From positions 42,805,877 through 42,869,876 of the forward strand of contig OV121081.1 in NCBI GenBank assembly GCA_921293015.1: DNA of 64,000 nucleotides, written 5' to 3'. The notes under the pieces were generated by a model. That model worked only from the letters and a program-made list of their open reading frames with translations. It was not told where the DNA came from and searched no databases. A program made the position numbers and the translations under genes. Positions 12,140-25,555 of the stretch are shown piece after piece; positions within the stretch are counted from its first letter, which is position 1, and every line of letters begins with the position of its first letter. The DNA is from Phorcus lineatus. Lineage: Eukaryota > Mollusca > Gastropoda > Trochida > Trochidae.

Positions 12140-13390
12140 TCTCTGTTTTGGGCGAAATAACAGAGATGTTGATATGAACTGGTAATGCTACGTCTGCCAT
12201 ATGTTATGATATATTGTTTCATTAGACGACTTAAAATCTTCCACATCCAAAAATGTCACTGTTGATTTTCATCTTCGGGAAATTTTAATGTTTGTAATGA
12301 ATGTTAACCTAATTTAAAATTGAAATACTCTATTAGATTGATATTCTTTCATTTAATGTTTACATTTATTTCAAGCAAATCAAATATTTAAAAAAATTAT
12401 TCCTCTGCAAAAGAGTACAAAGATAATCATCAAAGGCAAACATGCAATTGGATTTGCAATATGAGGAATAAGCAACACAAAGTTTATAGTTTGCTTAAAG
12501 CACATTAAAAGTTTCCGGAAATATAATGATTATAATTATAAGAAAACCACTTTCTATTCGTGGTAAAATGATATCAACGATCGGGACATTTTAATGATGG
12601 AAAAAGTCATGTTATTCTATTCGGAAATTAGGATTTTGATAGGAAAAACGAATGAAAGTTTATTGTTAATTATCGTTGGCAAATAAATAGAATTTAACCA
12701 CGAATAGTTATTTAACAATAAGGAAAAACGTTTTTCTTACTATTCATCTACTATTTATTAGTACTACGATTTTAAATAATACTCAAGCCGGATTCGAACT
12801 CAGACTAGGGGAATACAGAAAATGTTTAGATTGGTATGTACATTCACAATTCTAAAATAACTGAAAAGCAACTGTAGTGCAGTGTACTAAAGTCTCCAAT
12901 TACAAGTATGAGATATTAACACATTACTGACTCTTCCTTTTTTAATATTGTTTCAGTACGTGTACTGGACAGATTTTGTTTATTTTTGGATAATGAGTGT
13001 GCTTTTGCATTGTCGTGTACTTTATAGGTTTTAGTAGAAAATAATCTCTTGAAAATGTCAAAACCTTCCATTTACAACCTTTAAATATTTTTATTTTGTT
13101 ATTGAGAAATACCATGTTCTGAAAGGGAAAGTGCGATGCAGAATTTTGATTTCTAGATCATACTCCAATAGGATCTCTTTATTCTTTAAGGCTGTGCGTT
13201 TTGGCGCAAAGGAGGCGTGGCTCGGAAATTCTACTGAAACTTTTGATAACAGTCTTCACGAATATGAAAATGTACATTGGCTTAAATAAGGACAATGACG
13301 TTTGCTAAATGCAAAGAATTGACATTTTGATATGCCAAAATGTTTAACTTTCACAGTAAAATATCTGTTTAATATACTCTCAAGAAGTAT
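12140..13390. repeat. Tandem duplication, unit 1 (empty site)
   Basis: This unit of about 1.25 kb matches the following unit along its whole length: GTTTTGGGCGAAA and GATATGAACTGGTAA at its start, a CAAAGGCAAACATGC core, a GGATTCGAACT motif at 12790-12800, AAATACCATGTTCT and TTGATATGCCAAAAT at its end. It lacks the 621-bp insertion found in unit 2, so its TA near 12201-12206 represents the uninserted site. No coding frame is shared between units. Confidence 0.8.
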
Positions 13391-15305
13391 AAGTTTTGGG
13401 CGAAACATCATGAGAGAAGTTGATATGAACTGGTAAGGTTAAGTCTTACATACAGCTGCGTGCCAAAAGTTTGTTCACATACCTGAATATGCTCGTGCAA
13501 ATATCATGTAATTTGAGATGCCGTTGTGGTATCGTAACGTTGCTAAAAAGAAACGTATAATATTGAATGTTCAATACACATATGCAGATCCATTTCTTAA
13601 AGACAAATCTTTATCGTACCCCACAATTACCCGCAACAGTTTTGGCAGGTCATTGAAGTGACGGGTCAAAATTCCGAAAACACTTATTTTTATTTTTTTG
13701 CCATAAATCATTAATAAGTTATCAGCTTCCTACAAAATTAGTCACGTTTGTTCCTTAGCACAAAGTCAATGGGATTATGTTGGTTTTCACCTAAGAAAGT
13801 CGATATGGAACATTTGATTCGACATTTAACGAAAACGAAATTTCGAACATGTGACCCCTTCTGTCTATATCAACATGCCAAATTTCGAATGTTTGCACGA
13901 GTGACCAGACAATGCCAAAATGAGTTCAAGAATGGCTATTTCACACATGGTCAGTGGGTAATCCATTGTCAGTCTTTCTGAAGTTATTCTATTGACGTTG
14001 AAACGAAACCCAAATTACATGATAATTGCACCACATTTCAGTGGTAAGTGAACAAACTTTCTGTATGCAGCTGTATGTTTTGAAATATGGTTTCATCAGA
14101 CGACTTAAAAGCTTCCAAGATTCCACGTCCCAAAATGTCCCTTTCAATTTATATTTTCATCTTAAGTAAATTTGAAATTGTGTAATGAATATTAACCTAA
14201 TTTAGAATTGCAAAACAATATTAGATTTACATTTCTATTAATTTAATCTTTACATTTATTTCAAGCAATTAAAAAATTATTCCTCTGCAAATGAGCACAA
14301 TGATAATCACCAAAGGCAAACATGCTATTGGATTTGAAATATGAGAAATTAGCAACACAGCGTTTTATAGTTTGCTTAAAGCACATTGAATGTTTCAGAA
14401 AATACGATAAATATCATTATATGAAAACAACTTTCTATGACTGTGTTAAAATTTTACCAACGATTAGGATATTTTAATGATGCAAAAAGTCATGTTATTT
14501 TCTCCAGAATTAGGATTTTGATAGGAAAAACGAATCAAAATCGTTGTTAATTATCGGTGACAAAGAAAAAGAATATAATCACGAATAGGTTTTTATAATT
14601 AAGGATAAACGTTTTTCTTACTATTCATCATTTTATTCAACTCTTCATTGACAAGGGGATACCAGTCAGATTTAAATCGGCTGTGTTCCGAGGACTTAAC
14701 ATTTTTAAATAATACTCGAGCGGGATTCGAACTCCGACTGGGCAAATAAAGAAATATTTTTAGATTGGTACATTCACAATTTAAAAAGAACTGAAAAGTA
14801 ATTTCATACACTTTATACACTATTGGGTGTCTTGAGTGTAGAACTACAAGGATGAGATATTAAAACATTACTGACTCTTCCTTTTGAAATTTTGTTTTAA
14901 TACGTGTACTGGACATATTGTTTGTTTATTTTTGGATTTTGCTTTTACTTTTGCATTGTCATGTACTTTGGTTCAGTATAAATTAATCTCTTGGAAAATG
15001 TCAAAAGCTTCGATTTACAACCTTTAAATATTTGTATTTTGTTATTGAGAAATACCATGTTCTAAAAGGGAAAGTACAATTCAGAATTTTAATTTCTATA
15101 TCGTATTCCACTAGGATCTCTTTATAACAAGAGATAAGACTTGTTGGTTCAAAGGAGGCGTGGCTATGGAATTCAGCTGAAACTTGTGATAAAGGTCCTA
15201 ACGGATATGATAAATGGCGTAGATAAGGACGATGATTTTTGCTAAAAGCAAATAATTGACATTTCGATATGCCAAAATTTTGTAACATTCACAGTAAAAT
15301 ATTTT
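13391..15305. repeat. Tandem duplication, unit 2 (filled site)
   Basis: Second copy of the unit at 12140-13390, longer because of the TA-flanked element at 13453-14073. Identity seems moderate with many small indels, so the duplication is old. It also carries extra sequence near 14625-14700 not found in unit 1. The 95-codon minus frame at 15001-15288 has no counterpart in unit 1 and is rejected as a gene. Confidence 0.8.
13453..14073. mobile_element. Non-autonomous Tc1/mariner-type element, 621 bp
   Basis: The element begins CAGCTGCG at 13453 and ends in the reverse complement CAGCTG at 14073. It is flanked on both sides by TA (13451-13452 and 14074-14075), the target duplication of the Tc1/mariner superfamily. 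The outer 31 bases of the two ends match at 26 positions and share AAAGTTTGTTCAC. Weaker inverted similarity continues to about 75 bp (ATCATGTAATTTG in both arms). The interior is too short for a transposase. The 77-codon plus frame at 13748-13981 shows no DD(E/D) or helix-turn-helix features. Unit 1 of the surrounding duplication preserves the empty site, which fixes both ends. Confidence 0.85.
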
Positions 15306-17460
15306 TTCATTATGTATTTTTACTTTAATTTCCATCTACTGCAGGAGTAAATATATTTGTACTTCGATGGTGGTTATATAGACGAACTTCATCCAGAGGA
15401 AATGCTTTCGATTCTAGATTTCATTGAAGTTTCTATTCATCTGATTACAAATAAAATGTCCTATTTATACCGGTTTCTCATTTCAAGAAGACAGGCAAGG
15501 TGACACGAATAATACTATAGGGTTTAGGATGGGCATGATGAAAACGAAAAGTAAAGGGTGCAGTAGATTTGTAAATAATGCTCACAGGGGGAAATGAAAC
15601 TTTGTCATCAAATATTAAAAATACATTTTCTACATCACAAGCCGAAAATCTTGAAAAGCTATGAATATTCCCGTTGTTCAATAGAAAACAAAAATCCATA
15701 AGGTTATCATTTTGTATTTCTTAATCTTTATAATAATTTAAACGAGAATTGATACGACATGTCAATAGATGGCTGAAAAAGTCATGCTCTGACGGTCAGA
15801 TCTTTTAACGAATGAATGAATGAAAGGACGAATAAAAATATAGTAAATAAAGTGGACGCTGTTGATGACTGCAGTCTCAATTTTACTTTATATTGTTGGC
15901 TGGAACATTGTACAAGTCATGACAAATACTGTGCAAGTCCTGAAGAAACCTTAGATCAGTTGATATTTTGATACTAAGTCGTGAATGAATTGGTCTGGAC
16001 ATAATCCAATAACGATAACTCAAGCCAAGATGTATACAGAATTGTAAGTAAGCATTCGTATTTCCTGTCGGTCCATTATTAGCAATATTATTACATTTGC
16101 TTTCGACTTATGTCACAGTCTTCTGAGATTAATGATTTATGCACCACAAATGAAATAACCACATATTTGTCTGGTTTTTTTTATCTATCTTGGAGTGTAC
16201 ATGTACAATTGATAGATTCATATACGCAGTGGAACAGAAACAACTTTCATATTCAAAAATAGTTCATATTTGCAATTGTCTTACTTTTACGTTTGACGAT
16301 GGTCAGAACTGAATAAGTATTTTTTCAGTAGTATACTAAAAGTCCTATTGATTTCTTTTCATATTTGATGACGTTTCATTACGTTGCTCTCTCTTTGAGA
16401 TAGACTATTGGTCTATTTGGAAAGACAATTCTTTAAAAAAAAAATTAAATATTTTTTTCATCCATTTCAAGCATTTACAATGATGATCTGAAAATACTCT
16501 CTCACAATGCTGAAAGTTAATCTTCGTTTTATAGGTTATGTACATGTGGATAAAGAATCTCTCAGTTTATTAAATGAAGTTGAACAGTTGAGTTTTTTCA
16601 CTTTTAGTTATATCAACTGTAAATTACCTTTTTAATTAATGCCTTTTCATATTAAATAAGGAAAATGTCAATTCATAAAAATTCAGAATAATTTCATCTT
16701 CAATTACTTCCATTTTTTAATATGACTGCTTAAGTTAATACAAAATAAGAATTATTGCAATCTTTGTCAATAGAAAATTTAATGCAAAAACGATGTATTT
16801 GTTACCACTTGTTTCAATACCTTAATATTGTGGGGTGGTTTGCATACTTCAGAGACCCCGAGAGCTATTCGAGCCGCAGCTTACATGCTCATGGCAGGGA
16901 CACCTAAGGTGGAAAGGTTTACGGTTAGAAGTCAGACAAAATTTGAGTCGTTTTAAAACCTGCTGATTTTCTCTAACTATGCCTTCCTTTTCGCCTTTCC
17001 CTCATCCTGTCGATCCATTCTAGTCATCGTCAAGTAATATGTTTGAATTACACACGTTTATATGTCGATTGTGACATGTTATATTTTTGTGTATTTCGCT
17101 CAGACTTATTTGAATGAACAAATTCTCTTTTAAGTGAGTTTGTAAGAAATAGATAGTAAGAAAGTCGTATGAAGATTACTCGAACTTTGATATGAATAGG
17201 CATAATAGACTTAAATGCCAAAATCGCTGCCATCTCCCATCACTTTGAATTCATACTAAGTTTAATGATTTTTTAAAAATTATGGATTAAACCAACATTT
17301 TAACGACTTATTTGACATGCAATTTTCTCCGTTGTATGTATGTTGTATATATATAATTACAAATTGATGTTGTTACACGTTTTTCGGGGATGGTGACGAC
17401 ACATATTCAAGATGTGATAAAATTATTCAGAAAATCAAGAGTTGATTTTGTAATTATAAA
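15306..17460. other. Non-coding stretch
   Basis: No gene is supported. Around 16840-16935 is a small GC-richer patch whose minus strand contains GGCTCGAATAGC, faintly like a Pol III B box, possibly an old SINE. The 73-codon minus frame at 15478-15699 and the 61-codon minus frame at 17048-17233 have no recognisable features. Confidence 0.4.
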
Positions 17461-17464
17461 GATC

Positions 17465-17662
17465 GTTTTACATTTTGTGTGCCTCTATCGATGTATAACA
17501 ACAACATATTGCTACACGATGTTATACAATTTCTTGCTGTTGCTGTTATACATCGATAGAGGCACAACAACAAATTTTGTAAAACTTTGCTACGCTACGC
17601 TACGCGATGTTATACAACTTGTTGCTGTTATACATCGATAGAGGCATAAAAAAATGTAAAAC
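17465..17662. repeat. Foldback with a duplicated right arm
   Basis: The left arm at about 17465-17505 contains TGCCTCTATCGATGTATAAC. Its reverse complement occurs twice downstream, at about 17539-17585 and 17621-17662, each with GTTATACATCGATAGAGGCA and ending near TGTAAAAC. The two right arms lie in direct repeats of about 80 bp that also share CGATGTTATACAA..CTTG. A four-base CTACG tract is expanded in the second copy (CTACGCTACGCTACGC). It is a compact structure of one left and two alternative right arms. No coding role is evident, although an 83-codon frame crosses it. Confidence 0.75.
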
Positions 17663-17880
17663 AATCCTTAAGTAATTATCTGGAATAGTTGTTAAAAACT
17701 ATAAAGCGTAATCATCATAAAATAATGTTCATTGACCATTAAAAACGTTATATGATATTTAAAAAAATACTGAAGCTCATATCGTGATGACCATGATAAT
17801 TAAAATTTTAATGTACTTATTGAAAAGACAAAATGTTATTTGAAATTCAAAACGGCATACACGACTGATATTTTATAGAT

Positions 17881-18060
17881 ACCAAATTAAATATTTAAAG
17901 GAACGTCTTTATGTTCCGTACCATCTTGGAATGAGAACAATCTGCATTCGAACAATCTAGGAATTCCTTTCATTCCTAGATTATTTAAACAATCATCAGA
18001 TTGTGAGACCTGAACAATCTGGTAATGATCACAATCTAGAAATTTGCTTGATAGTAGTAT
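17881..18060. repeat. Cluster of short GAACAATCT-type repeats
   Basis: The word AACAATCT or a close variant recurs at least four times within about 120 bases. A perfect small palindrome, TCTAGGAATTCC...ATTCCTAGA, sits in the middle. Local replication slippage is the simplest explanation. Confidence 0.4.
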
Positions 18061-20040
18061 AATTGGCATTATAGAAGGGGAATTATCTGGTTTGTTTATG
18101 TTATTTGTGTATGCATCCAAATGATGGAGAATAGCTGAGGAGTCGAGTTAGCGACAGGTTCTTAGCTCGTTATTTTGTTACAATGACTGAGTATTTGGGT
18201 CAAATTCTCATACTATAAGGAACTTTTATCCCGTTTCCATGTTCATATTATAGGATAGAGATTGGAGATTGAAGGGCACACAGCTCGTATTTGTGTTAAA
18301 CTGAGGGAGTGTAGGGGCCGATTCCTAAATTGTGGGGTGCTCATAATTCTTGATCGAACAATTTGCAGATTGTGATATACCTTAGATGGTTTGTAACACA
18401 TATATTATAATCAAACTTTAACCTATCCGGAAATTGTCCCACGGAATTGTCCCCTATTCGGACATAGAACTAAGCAGGACAATGTCTTCTTAACTTAGCT
18501 CTGTTTGTAATTCCAAATGTCAACGTTCATCACTTTAAAGACATGGTTATATCCTGCTGGCATTAATTCAAGTGAGTTTCCAAACCAGGACGGATACATA
18601 CTGATAGAAGCATGAATACGTTTCCTTATTTTCTGTCAATTAACATTTTCTTTGAAAGAGCTAAATTTTTTAATAGATTAAATTATGTGACATGTGGCGT
18701 GCATGGTTTGGTATTCGTTTTTCTGAAAGATTTGCATTTCCTTCTATAGGGATAAAAATACTCACTTCAAACTGAAGATCAATGGTTATTCCTGTAAGAA
18801 GTATGATCAATTTTAAATTAAATAATTTAATTGACCTTTCTATAATTGTTATTGGCAAGATAAATGGCATGACGAAAGTTTTCTAAAGCGTAAAGAATAA
18901 AGAAACCATTGGTAAAGAAAATTTAGATATCAACTTTCATAAGCATTAAAGGTTCAAACTCACTCTCCTTCAATCATATTTATCAAAGAATATATACATG
19001 CAATCATTCTTGACATTCATATTGTCTAATGGGTCGTTAACATCTGTGATAAAGCCCCCTGATAATCTAACCTTGCAGTTATCACGGTTTTGGACACATA
19101 ATACCCTTGAAGTAGTTTCATTCTGGTATATTCAATTGGGCAAATTGGCATGGGACTGATCTAGTACAAAAACAAAACTATATATATAAGGACAAAGTAT
19201 TGATTATTTAGAAAAATAAAATGTATAGATATGAGGAAAAGTACGCATCAAAGAGTACTGTACTCTCGACCGTTTTGCTGATGAACGGTAATAGACGATA
19301 ATTTGAACGTGAAGGCAGATTGCGATGGGCAGATGTCTATGAGATAACATAAGATACACATTTCTATATAGCTATGGTCGTTGACTTTTCTTATCAAAGA
19401 GTTATATACTATTATCATAGCCTTGACTTCTCAAACGTTGCGACTAAACATGATAAGGTATAATAAAGAATGTGCGAGAGTCTACTTATTCCCTTTAGGC
19501 TTTAGAAAAAGAAAGTTGAACATCTTGTTCACAACTGTAAAAAGGACAGAAACTGAATAAAAACATACGAAATTGAAAATTTTCGTGTATCGTGATTATG
19601 ATTTAATCGCAGGGTATGGGAGGTTTTATCAGCGTACCGCCTTCTCTATCAATTATTCCTGAATATGTCTGAGCAACCATTAAGCAATTCGTCTCTTCGT
19701 GAATAGAGGAAGAATATTGAAAGCTGATAGACTGATAAAGACGACTATCTTGAATAACTGAATACAGATAAATAGTTTGTTTATTTCATTACTGATTGAA
19801 TGAATGGATACAAGTTATTGTCTCCTTCTTAACTGGCATAAATTCAGATGAATGAAATACTGATAGGGTGATGCAGTCATAAACCAAAGATTTCAAAGAC
19901 TATCATGGGCGTAGATAAGTGTCAATAGTAAGATCAGCATACTGTCCAGACTACTTTGCCAAAAGTAGGAATTTGTTGCCTCATCTGAATTATTCGAAAG
20001 GACATTACAATCGAACCAAAGGACCTTCATTATCATTTTA
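18061..20040. other. Non-coding stretch
   Basis: No gene is recognised. A segment at about 18460-18570 (AATGTCTTCTTAACTTAGCTC..CAACGTTCATCACTTTAAAG) resembles the blocks near 23.45 kb and 37.1 kb, so it may be an older, partial copy of the large duplicated unit. Confidence 0.35.
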
Positions 20041-20041
20041 T

Positions 20042-20147
<106 letters not shown>

Positions 20148-20160
20148 AACCAATTCAACT

Positions 20161-20164
<4 letters not shown>

Positions 20165-20192
<28 letters not shown>
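20165..20192. repeat. (TA)n microsatellite, short
   Basis: A second pure TA run, separated from the first by about 20 bases. Confidence 0.95.
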
Positions 20193-20195
<3 letters not shown>

Positions 20196-20507
20196 ATGTA
20201 TAAATATACCTATATTTATGTATCTATGTGCATATATACACACACATATTAGTTTCACAATTTGTTGTGACACAGAAATAACCTTGTTTTGACGATGAAC
20301 AAATCACAATTCATTTTAACTTAATGTGACTGGAGCGTTCCAGATGACAGCTGGTATGTCATGTATGTACTTAAGGGCTTCTAGATTTTAAATCGATAGC
20401 AAATAGATCAAAGGCCTTTTTTCTGTTTTCGACAATGAAGATGTCGAAAATATTTGTAACGGAAAAATATCATTGTCTGACATTGCCATGAGATGGACAG
20501 GAATAGC

Positions 20508-20788
20508 TTCATATGTCTATAGGAAAGACTGCTCTTTCATTGTATCTATTATTGATTAGATGTCCAAACAAATGAAAAGCACTACAATTTTCTGACAACT
20601 TATTGTCCCAGATGCTGGATCTTTCTTCTTGATGTTCTCCATTTTGAGAAGGCGACTGTATTCCATTGTCGAAAAATAAATTAGGAACATATGGTTTGTT
20701 ATATGTAGCATGATATCCTTTCATCAAATCAAATGTTGTAGACGTTGTTTCCGAGAAGAACAACTTACAATATCTGGATATTAATTGT
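20508..20788 (-). CDS. Possible exon of an unidentified gene
   Basis: The minus strand is open from a TAA near 20800 to a TGA at 20508-20510, about 90 codons. The product is hydrophilic and mixed in composition, with stretches such as MKGYHATYNKPYVPNLFF and QNGEHQEERSSIWDNK, unlike the Lys/Ile/Phe-heavy chance frames nearby. The nominal first codon at 20763 is TTG, so translation probably does not start there. A terminal exon entered at a splice acceptor such as the CAG near 20778 is more likely. No domain is recognised and no neighbouring exon was found. It could still be chance. Confidence 0.22.
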
Positions 20789-20799
20789 TAACACTACGT

Positions 20800-21785
20800 G
20801 ATTTTTCAATTATCCTTTGCTTTAGGAAATGATGAAAACGTTTCATACATCCTTGTTCCCTTGAAAGAGTAAAACACATTTAATAATCAATTAGTAAGTA
20901 AATGCGTTATTAGTAGACTGAAAATTAAAAATTGGATAGTATGACAGGTGAATGGATATACACATATACTTTTCAATAGAAGTTTTCAAAACAAGTAAAA
21001 ATCTATTTGCGTTACGGATGTGCTACATACCAGTAATAACTAAAAATATAGGTAAATATGCATATATCACATATGCTTAAGAGCGGTAAAAGGATCTATA
21101 CAGAAACGTCGCCATTGTGAAAATAAAGAAGTTGTACATCCTTAAACTATCATTGTCTCCCTTCATAAGTGTATGTTACTGAAATAATATAAACAAATGT
21201 GGCGTAAATGATGTAGGACGATTGTGTTAGCAGTTCAGTAATTGAAATGTTCATGTCAGCAAGTATCATGAAGTTTTCACCGGTTGATTACACACAGACA
21301 CATTTACCATCATTGCAAACGTTTAGAAACTCAAAACGACGAATACAAACCTCTGGATTTTTTTCCTTTTTCAAATCAGATTTCAAATTCTACTCTTTTG
21401 TAGCGACGTGAAGGATACGGCAAATGACAACCAATCAACATTTATTACTAGAATAGATGATAACCAAGATCAGAAAGTTGCAATTTCTAATGATGCAATG
21501 ACTTAGCGAAATTAGGTAGTAATTGGGCTAGAGAAAAAATGAGTTGAACCGTTTAACAACTGTAAAAAGGCCAAAAACTGAATAAAAACATATGAAATTA
21601 AATGTTTTCTTGTAACTTGATTTACCAGCAAATGGTTTTAAGACATTGATGTTATACTGCTAACGATAGAGACAATCATTTTATTATAAACGTAACCGCC
21701 TTTTCGTGCTTGAATTAGGAAAGGAAATTGAGACCGCATTACTATTCTTTAAGGGATGTGCACGAAGTTAACTAGTTGTCTTGTA
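20800..21785. other. Non-coding stretch
   Basis: Nothing recognisable. A sentence of about 40 bases (CAACTGTAAAAAGGMCARAAACTGAATAAAAACATA) occurs both near 19530-19566 and near 21557-21593, so the two areas share an old duplication. Confidence 0.4.
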
Positions 21786-21790
21786 ACGTT

Positions 21791-22170
21791 TTTTTATGCC
21801 CGCCAAATGAGGTTTACGGGGGATAAAGAATACATTTTTTTTATCAGTTTTTAGTTTCCAAGGAAACACTACTTCATGTTTAATTTCCAAGGCAACTTGA
21901 AAAGGTTTTCCGACCAGAACTCAAACACCAAACGGCCTAACTCATTGAAACTCTCTTGATGGAACAACTTCATGTATAGTATAACATTTTGGTTTTTAAC
22001 TTATTCCTACCTTTCTTTTTTATGGACATATTGCTAAGTATTTTGTTTCCGAACCACAACTCCAAACCGTTAAAGTCTAGCTCATTGACACTTGGGGTGT
22101 AGAACATTTTTAATGTTTAGTGGTGCCTTTTGAATCGTGACTTAACATAAATTTGTTGTTACAATACTGC
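21791..22170. repeat. Dispersed repeat with internal units
   Basis: It starts with an imperfect palindrome around ATGCCCGCC / GGGGGATAA. It continues with units that each run GTTT(T)CCGA-CCA-AACTC, AAAC-G, then AGCTCATTGA or AACTCATTGA followed by AACT or CACT. Two such units are visible, at about 21905-21955 and 22047-22098. This general pattern, with 'TTTCCG..AACTC..CTCATTGAAACTT' phrases, is in my recollection widespread in mollusc genomes, so it is one reason for the organism guess. No function is known to me. Confidence 0.5.
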
Positions 22171-22800
22171 TTCGAAGGTTTTTAACTAAGAATACTGAGA
22201 ATACAATTTCTTTACTATTACTGAATGTGTGTCACACTTTCGCAACTTAGCCGACTCTGTCTTACTCTATTAACGTTTAAAAACTGTTGTTAACTTTGAT
22301 GATGTTGTCATCCTTGATCTGTATTATATTACTTTTAATTTCTTCGGAACAAAATGTAAAGTCAATTAGTAAGATATAATCAAGATCCTTACTGGTAACA
22401 ATACCATGAAGCATTAGACCAAAGTTCATGACGTCACTTGAGCGGGAAGCAAGCCGTTTTCTGAATATTCAATGTGTTTTAGATTTTAAAAAATCGGTAA
22501 TAAAAAAATTATTACACTCGGAAGTATGTCATATGACTTTTACGAACTCGTGCGACTATGTGTATAATCCTCGCTTTCGATCGGGTAATACAAATATTCA
22601 CACTAGTTTCGTACAAAATATATGACACACTTCCTCGGGTATTAATATCTATATATAAGATACCAAGTGTAAATATGTAGCTGAAAAACTTCAGATTTGT
22701 TTGTAATGATTATTTGATGGATGGATCCTATTAATCATGACTATTTTGGTACTTACACTTCACGTGGAGATTAATGCGCCACTCCCGAAGAAACAATCAT
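22171..22800. other. Non-coding stretch
   Basis: Only short chance frames are present. Nothing is recognised. Confidence 0.4.
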
Positions 22801-25555
22801 TATGGCTGTTTTGACACAGAGTCCTAAATGAATGTGTCTGGACACTCTACAACCAGGATAACCCGTGTTAAGATTACAAACTTTGAAGTTAATCAGAATT
22901 TGCGTTTACTTTCTGTCTTTTGGCAACATTTTACTGTTGCATTTGATAATGTCACAGGCCAAAGAATAAATAAAATCAAAAACAAATATCATTTAATAAT
23001 TTGTAACTTGATGTATGATTAGGAGATGAACTACCAGTGTTCGAAAGACAAAAGAATATAACGGAATTATTATGAATAAATTTGATTTAAGTCAAAGTAT
23101 TTGTAGGTGTACTTGAACAATTACAATGCTGCACGTATTGCTTAGAATAAAAATGTCGATTCATGATCTGACATGGCACATTATCTGTTTCTTTTCAGAA
23201 GTTTGTTTAAATCTGGAAAAATTGTGGTACAAAACATGAATTTCATGGGAAAAAATTCAATATTATATTGACACTAAATATGATTACTGAAAGTAAAAGC
23301 TTATGATAGTTATTTTGACTGGACTATTAAATATTTTCAAAAGGTCATGTACAACACTTGGACTTTACAAAAATATACTTTTGGAAGGATATTTCGTACA
23401 TGAGTTTTAACCATTTGAACCTTCAGGGAATATGTCACACTGAACCTTCTTTGAGACAGTGTATTGTGCCGAATAATGCTTATTTAAAGAAAGCTCGGGG
23501 AAGTAATTCCCAATGTCAACGTCCATTTGTTTAATGTCGAGTTTACTTCCTGCAGACTTAAATTCAGATTATTTAGAAAAAAACCATATCACTTAAATAG
23601 TCCCAGTTACATTAATACTTCCCCAATGTTGTCAATCAACATTGTCCCGTAAAGATTTGACTTTTTTGCAGATTGCAGATTTAACATTGCAAATTCATTT
23701 TATGTCAAGAACACAAATTGCAAGACAACATAATCAAATGTCGTTAACACCAATAAAGAAATCTCAAATAACTTCCTCTTACTCTTGCCAAACAATATAA
23801 TACTCTGAGCCAGTATGAACCTAATTCATGCTTTTTCCTATTTCTAAGATGACTTGTATTGAAATGTCTACTCTATGTTGCAGAGATACATAATAAAGTG
23901 AAAAATAATGACGATGTCTTTCAAATGTGATACCATTTGAACATTGAAGAATACCGAACAAAGAAAATGTCTCAGGTTTATGTATACATAAATAAAGAAT
24001 ATATATAAATAAAGTTCACAATCTAGAGATTGATGTGCAGCTCCAAGGTATTAGATATCGAAAAATATTAAGTTAGAATATAGGATAATATCCGTTGTAT
24101 GTATGGCCTGGAGAGGCTGGTTGAGCTGAAAGTGAAAACGATTTTAATGGATTTTCAATATAAATATCCATGTATCACATTGATTTCAGTTGTTGATCAT
24201 ACGTAAATGTATAACATATTATCATATCATTAATGGTTCATATATTCATGAAAGATTATAAGGTATTGACTACGGATGGCAATTGTTTTAACGGACATTG
24301 TTCTGGTGCTTTTTACAGTATGAAATCGATGATTATTTAGCTACTTACTTTATGAGTTTGGGGTTCATCCTCTTCTACTACAATCGAGTTTCTGCTGTCT
24401 ACATCTACAATATTATAATCAGAAGGAAAAAGGACAATTAGAAAATTGGTAAGTGAAATACAGATATAAAACGTAATTGGCCATGTGAAATTATTCATTG
24501 ATTGTCAATTGATTTATTGAAAAAATAATGCTATGCTTATGCAAACAGATGTATTGACAGTTTACCAAGGCGGTGTCGATATCTTTGAAAATCGAGCCAT
24601 ACCTTATCAACTGATCAATAAAGAAAGTTCAACCTTAATCCATGTACATGATCATATGACTATAAACTATTATGCCAGTGACCTATTAGGCCTTATTTAT
24701 GTGTAAATTTCTATACATCAAGGTTATGGGATTTTCTTTGGCCACTAGCTGATGTGATAGGGATGCCATTCCCTCGTTAGTCGATTTAATCAAAACTCCT
24801 TGTTATTGTTTTTTAACAAAAAATCTGTGGTTTCCAAAATGTATCAGTTGACAGATGTAGATATTTTTTGCACTTTTAAAATTGCACAAATAAATCCATC
24901 ATGTGTACGACATTTTTAAAGACAGACGCGTATTTCACAGTTTGTTTCTCCTTTACAGAGCATTGGTGATGATAGGTCTTAAAGGGTCACGTCTATCAGC
25001 ATAGTAAGGCCTGCTGAAATAACTTAAATCAATTGTAATAGAATAAATCCATCAAGTGCCCAGACATCATTATTGACAGAAAGAGGTTTATCAATTTTCA
25101 TTCGTGATAAGAAGGATATTACGATTACTTTGATTTTGAGTAAATAAGGGACGTGTCAAAATTGCATTACGCTTGGAGAATTTGAAAGAAACGAGAAACG
25201 TGGCTAGTTTGTGACAGTGATTACACAAGAAAAAAAATACTTGAGTATGCTCTCAGGAAAAAGGTTTGTAACCGTTTAATGAATAAAGGACGTGTCACAA
25301 TTAACTTCTTCCTATGAATGAACTACTAAAATTAGTACTTGTACTAAAATGTACTACTAGTTGGTTCCAAGTTGCCTTCAAGTAAAACTATTGTATTTCC
25401 CTTCTCGTTGTTTGTAATAAACAATATCGTTATATTACTGAAACCATAGCATTTGATTTAAAAGCAATGGCAATAGATAGTGAACAATCAAATATTTGTT
25501 CAAGGTTACTAAGGTGAATAAGTTTAACATGAATAGATTCCGAATGTCTGGATTC

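Noticed and set aside
12790..14733. Possible tRNA genes from GGATTCGAACT motifs at 12790-12800 and 14723-14733
   Set aside because: Only a B-box-like core is present. No A box or cloverleaf pairing is found upstream on the relevant strand, and both lie in the same duplicated non-coding unit.
17881..18060. Regulatory operator cluster (repeated GAACAATCT)
   Set aside because: Spacing is irregular, no gene or promoter adjoins, and local slippage explains the repeats.
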